From Ketobacter sp963922875 (GTDB taxonomy: Bacteria; Pseudomonadota; Gammaproteobacteria; Pseudomonadales; Ketobacteraceae), in assembly GCA_963922875.1 (NCBI GenBank), contig CAWUJH010000002.1:434001-498000 (forward strand): a stretch of DNA of 64,000 bases, in the 5' to 3' direction. Shown piece by piece: positions 61,179-64,000 of this stretch (position 1 is its first letter; each line of letters starts with the position of its first letter). The notes under the pieces are model-generated. The model did no database searches. It saw only the letters and a program-made list of their open reading frames with translations, and had not been told where the DNA came from. Both the position numbers and the translations under genes were made by a program.

Positions 61179-61784
61179 ATGTTAAGCCATTCTACGTTAA
61201 GTACAAAAATCGATAAAATACTCATCGCTGAGCCTTCCTTGGATATGATTGATTTAATTAAGTCAGCAGTATCTTCCAAAGCACCTCATGCCGCTATCCG
61301 GGTGGCAACGAACCAGAATAAAATGAAATCTGAATTACAGGCTTGGATGCCAGTGATGATGGTGGTGCGACTAGATTGGTTGTTCTCTAATGGGCGTTGC
61401 ATTTTTTCAATACATGGGCAAAGGGATGGTTATACGCCGCCTTTTATGCTTGGTCTAAATGATCGCCAAACTACTGCATACGTGGTGGATGCTGTTCGCT
61501 ACGGCTGTTCTAAAGTTATTGATTTGACGCATGATGAACAGACAATTCAGCAAGGTATACTCGCGAGTGTTTACGAACAGCTATCAATGCCGCTTTTGTT
61601 GAGCCATGTAATTGCAGCACAATTATATAATGATCAAGGTAGATTCGATTTGAAGAACTATATAAAAGACGTTGAAAATAATATTTTCCGAGTCGCATTA
61701 ACCGTTACTCAATCAAAAAATGGATTGAGTAAACTTTTAGGTATTTCTCGCCAACTGGTTCAATATCATCTTAAAAAGCTTTAA
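61179..61784 (+). CDS. DNA-binding protein with receiver-like fold and Fis-type helix-turn-helix
   Basis: The 201-residue protein begins with a receiver-like region (KILIAEPSLDMIDLIKSAVSSKAPHAAIRVATNQ...MVVRLDWLF) that lacks the usual acidic pocket. It ends with a Fis/NtrC-type helix-turn-helix (IFRVALTVTQSKNGLSKLLGISRQLVQYHLKKL). It could be a phosphorylation-independent transcription factor. AAGGAG precedes the ATG by about 10 bp, and the hybrid kinase gene is 160 bp upstream on the same strand. Functional pairing of the two is inference. Confidence 0.75.
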   Translation: MLSHSTLSTKIDKILIAEPSLDMIDLIKSAVSSKAPHAAIRVATNQNKMKSELQAWMPVMMVVRLDWLFSNGRCIFSIHGQRDGYTPPFMLGLNDRQTTAYVVDAVRYGCSKVIDLTHDEQTIQQGILASVYEQLSMPLLLSHVIAAQLYNDQGRFDLKNYIKDVENNIFRVALTVTQSKNGLSKLLGISRQLVQYHLKKL

Positions 61785-61964
61785 ATCTGTAATTTTACCA
61801 ATGTCAGAATGATTTATTCACGAAAGAATATATAACTCTAAATAAGTCAATAGATTAGCTAAATAACGGAATGAATGGAGCAAAAAAATTTGCAATTGTG
61901 AGGCAAATTCAAACCTGTACTATGGACTGGCAGTAAAATATAACTTATACATAGGATGTGTATT

Positions 61965-62423
61965 ATGAAATTTAAACTCTTAGCTTCAATTTCTGTTTTC
62001 GGTTGTGCATTGTTGACTCCTCAGGTTTACGCAGAAAATGCACACGCATATAACGGTAGTTATTGCACAAATTATTTAGCCAGTGACGCTACTGATGTGG
62101 CTCATCAATACAATGGAATACGCAATACTACTGGCTCGTCTCTCTATGTTACCTGTCCGGTCGCCGTTGATGAGATTGCCGTTACCAGCGGCACTTCACG
62201 TGTTTGGGTGCATTATTCCGGAAGTGGCACAGTTAATTGTAATCTTTACAGTATGAATGGCAACGGATCGATCAATCAATCTCGTTCTGGTAGTCGTTCG
62301 GGTACAGGTTGGTTAAGTATTCCCAATCTCACAAGTGAGGATTATTGGGGCAGTTCCGTCATTTATTGTTCTGTGCCAGCTTACGGTGTGATTAATACTG
62401 TATGGTTTGGTGAAAATACTTAA
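61965..62423 (+). CDS. Small exported cysteine-containing protein
   Basis: The protein of about 152 residues starts with a signal peptide (MKFKLLASISVFGCALLTPQVYAEN, cleavage near residue 23). The mature part is rich in Ser, Gly, Thr and Asn, with four cysteines (YCTNY, VTCPV, VNCNL, IYCSV) that could make two disulfides. Repeated beta-strand patterns (VWVHYSGSGTVNCNLYSMNGNGSINQSRSGSRSG) suggest a small beta-sandwich. I do not recognise the family. I use the ATG at 61965, 8 bp after ATAGGA; the ATG at 61956 is also possible. Confidence 0.75.
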   Translation: MKFKLLASISVFGCALLTPQVYAENAHAYNGSYCTNYLASDATDVAHQYNGIRNTTGSSLYVTCPVAVDEIAVTSGTSRVWVHYSGSGTVNCNLYSMNGNGSINQSRSGSRSGTGWLSIPNLTSEDYWGSSVIYCSVPAYGVINTVWFGENT

Positions 62424-62443
62424 TTAATAACCTGTGAGTAGAG

Positions 62444-62466
62444 CGTCCCCGCATTACGCGGGGACG
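62444..62466 (+). other. GC-rich hairpin
   Basis: A 9-bp stem (CGTCCCCGC and GCGGGGACG) with loop ATTAC sits between the two small exported genes. A T-run (ATTTTT) comes only about 10 nt later, so it may be a weak terminator or a processing/stability hairpin. Confidence 0.6.
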
Positions 62467-62493
62467 TTGAGCGCAAATTTTTGGGAGTCAAAT

Positions 62494-63150
62494 ATGATGA
62501 CTAAACTAACACTCATTGGTATTTGTACTGTGGCTGCGACGCTTGGAATAGTGGGTGGCTTAATGGTACATGAAACGACCAAAGAAACAGTATTTCAAAC
62601 CAGCGATACCGCAAAGATTGCAGCCTTGCAAGATAAAGTGGCACAGTTGTCTGAAAGGTTAAACAACAATGAAGACGTTCCATCCAGCCATTTCAGTGTG
62701 CAAGTACAAGCCACTCCATTTACGGAAATATCATCAAATTCGCACAAAGAAACTATTCAAAGTGATGACAATTCTGAAAAGAAAATATCTGCAACGCCTA
62801 TGGACGCAGAAGCCGGACATAAGCGGTATATTAATAAGTTAGAACAATCGTTTTATGATCAGGATCAAGATTATGTATGGTCGGCTCAAGCCTCTGACAC
62901 GATCACCCACTTTTTTGACAGTCAATCAGTGCAATGGGACAAAACTCATTCTGAGTTAAATAGCCTAGAATGTGGTGCTAAACTGTGTAAAATGGAAGTG
63001 GTGCACGGGGATCAGGCGGCGGCTGATGAATTCGCTTTGGAATTTCCGCAGTCTGTTGCCGTTGATATGCCAGAGATAAGCTATGACTACGAAACTCTTA
63101 GTAATGGTAAAATAAGCGTAGTCATGTATTTAACGCGCCAAGTCAATTAG
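62494..63150 (+). CDS. Membrane-anchored hypothetical protein
   Basis: The protein of about 218 residues has one N-terminal helix (LTLIGICTVAATLGIVGGLMV, about residues 5-25), a short coiled coil (about 40-60) and a disordered Ser/Thr/Lys-rich stretch. A folded C-terminal domain (about 120-218) contains two cysteines (LECGAKLCKMEVVHGD) spaced for a disulfide. The family is not recognised. GGGAG lies about 10 bp before the ATG ATG start; the longer in-frame extension upstream would translate the hairpin and is rejected. Confidence 0.75.
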   Translation: MMTKLTLIGICTVAATLGIVGGLMVHETTKETVFQTSDTAKIAALQDKVAQLSERLNNNEDVPSSHFSVQVQATPFTEISSNSHKETIQSDDNSEKKISATPMDAEAGHKRYINKLEQSFYDQDQDYVWSAQASDTITHFFDSQSVQWDKTHSELNSLECGAKLCKMEVVHGDQAAADEFALEFPQSVAVDMPEISYDYETLSNGKISVVMYLTRQVN

Positions 63151-63340
63151 ACTTTCATACCTCTGATACTCAAACCATGAAAAATCCAGTCTCTGGCTTG
63201 GCCTAAGAGATAAAAAATTTCCTAGGCTCTTGCCAGTGTTAGGCAAAGTTCGGCCACCCCCTCCTTATTCTAATCAATTGTTCTCCACAAAAGATGACGC
63301 TACTATTTGATCTTTTAAATAATAGAGAGGAAGATTGGGA

Positions 63341-63375
63341 TTGCCAGGATTAATCACTGGCAAGATTGAATCTTG
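63341..63375. promoter_or_regulatory. Overlapping palindromes upstream of the metal ATPase gene
   Basis: TTGCCAG (63341-63347) and CTGGCAA (63357-63363) form a 23-bp dyad. A second dyad, CAAGATT-G-AATCTTG (63361-63375), overlaps its end. They lie about 50-85 bp before the ATPase start, where a MerR/CueR-type activator site would be expected. The sequence is not an obvious match to the E. coli CueR operator. Confidence 0.4.
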
Positions 63376-63426
63376 TTTCTGGTACAAGTTTTATGCGTGA
63401 TTTTTTAGTAATTAAGGTCGAACTCC

Positions 63427-64000
63427 ATGATGACTGAATCAACCCATGATCAACCCACGAAAAGCGAGCTAACGCTACTGATCGAAGGCGCAAAGTGTGC
63501 GGGGTGTGTTAAGAAAATTGAGACGGCGCTGCAGCAAGTGTCTGGGGTTGAACACGCGGAGATGAATTTTGCCCAACGTACCGCCACTGTTGTAGGCGTC
63601 GCTAATGATGATGACTTGATCAAGGCGGTAACACAGGCAGGCTATGGTGCGAAAAAACAGGATTCAGTCAACGAAAGCGATGCACTGGCAGAGAAAGAAA
63701 AGGAAGATGGCCTTTATTACAAAAAATTAATGCGCCACATGTTTATTGCGCTGGCCGTCGGCGTGCCGTTAATGGTTTATGGGTTGGTGGTTGGAGACAT
63801 GACAGTTTCTACGTCTACCGAACGCTTAATTTGGTTGCTGGTGGGCCTGCTCACTTTTGCTGTCATGATATTTTCCGGTAAGCATTTTTATGTGGGTGCT
63901 TGGCAGTCCTTTAAGAATCATTCCGCCAACATGGATACCTTGATTGCATTGGGTACAGGCACCGCATGGCTATATTCCATGGTGGTGGTAGCGGTGCCTT
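63427..64000 (+). CDS. copA: Copper-type P1B ATPase (N-terminal part, cut by window edge)
   Basis: The visible 191 codons begin MMTESTHDQPTKSELTLLIEGAKCAGCVKKIETALQQVSGV, one heavy-metal-associated domain whose metal site is GAKCAGC. Three predicted membrane helices follow (about residues 103-120, 131-153 and 175-190), with HSANMDTLIALGTGTAWLYSM, the usual segment of CopA-type ATPases. It should export Cu(I) from the cytosol. The catalytic DKTGT and CPC motifs lie beyond the window, so ion specificity rests on family resemblance. Confidence 0.85.
   Translation, partial: MMTESTHDQPTKSELTLLIEGAKCAGCVKKIETALQQVSGVEHAEMNFAQRTATVVGVANDDDLIKAVTQAGYGAKKQDSVNESDALAEKEKEDGLYYKKLMRHMFIALAVGVPLMVYGLVVGDMTVSTSTERLIWLLVGLLTFAVMIFSGKHFYVGAWQSFKNHSANMDTLIALGTGTAWLYSMVVVAVP

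Noticed and set aside
62434..62493. Extended N-terminus of the membrane-anchored hypothetical protein
   Set aside because: The extension covers a GC-rich hairpin. The ATG at 62494 has a ribosome site and starts directly before the membrane helix.

Overview
The window looks like chromosome from a free-living, probably marine gammaproteobacterium with fairly low GC. This is inferred from the gene families: MenI/YdiI-type thioesterase, YaeQ, DUF3422, DUF2189, DUF2788, a TonB2-type system and cis/trans fatty acid isomerase. I found no rRNA, tRNA, prophage, insertion sequence or CRISPR array.

Layout. 1-3.7 kb (minus): a signalling operon with a membrane sensor cut by the left edge, a response regulator with a degenerate HD-GYP domain, an HDOD protein and a receiver/PAS protein. 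3.8-14.7 kb: mostly housekeeping genes (menI-like thioesterase, pdxH, universal stress protein, ABC exporter, lipoprotein esterase, DUF2175-like zinc protein). It also holds an SOS-controlled dinB and what looks like a deletion scar joining the front of a YqiJ-like membrane protein gene to the back of a large DNA-repair-type ATPase gene.

14.8-32.8 kb: the most unusual region. It is an accessory-looking cluster with a TetR regulator, glyoxalase, secreted beta-propeller, propeller/di-heme cytochrome c fusion, GlcG-like protein, acyl-CoA ligase, MFS exporter, class II aldolase, haem-oxygenase-like diiron oxidase (HDO), TauE-type permease, flavin-dependent halogenase-like enzyme with its own flavin reductase, two two-domain YdhR-like proteins (one secreted, one cytosolic), a secreted barrel-like protein, tautomerase, cupin and HPP membrane protein. 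Five intergenic regions of the cluster carry copies of one 16-bp imperfect palindrome (best form GATAACGATCGATATC). One copy lies in front of the tetR gene, which ties these transcription units into a probable regulon. The substrate and product cannot be read from the sequence. The enzymes suggest oxidation, possibly halogenation, of a small acyl or aromatic molecule that is activated with CoA and exported or imported.

32.8-38 kb: DUF3422 protein, a ParD-like/zeta toxin-antitoxin pair behind a 20-bp-arm palindrome, yaeQ, DUF2189, DUF2788 and DoxX genes. 38-51.8 kb: a tightly coupled ten-gene minus-strand operon (DUF3450, TtpC-like ExbB, short ExbB, ExbD, TonB, TPR, PepSY membrane protein, MacA, MacB, TolC-like). 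It diverges, across a putative Fur box, from a TonB-dependent siderophore receptor gene and a PiuC-type dioxygenase gene. Together these resemble a ferri-siderophore uptake, periplasmic reduction and siderophore re-export system (compare FpvG and PvdRT-OpmQ of Pseudomonas), with no siderophore biosynthesis genes in view.

51.9-64 kb: fatty acid cis/trans isomerase with a coupled thioredoxin-like protein; a large secreted sugar dehydrogenase-like protein with PKD, CBM6-like, Big2-like and three discoidin domains; a hybrid histidine kinase; a Fis-type regulator; two small exported proteins; and the start of a copper-type P-type ATPase cut by the right edge.
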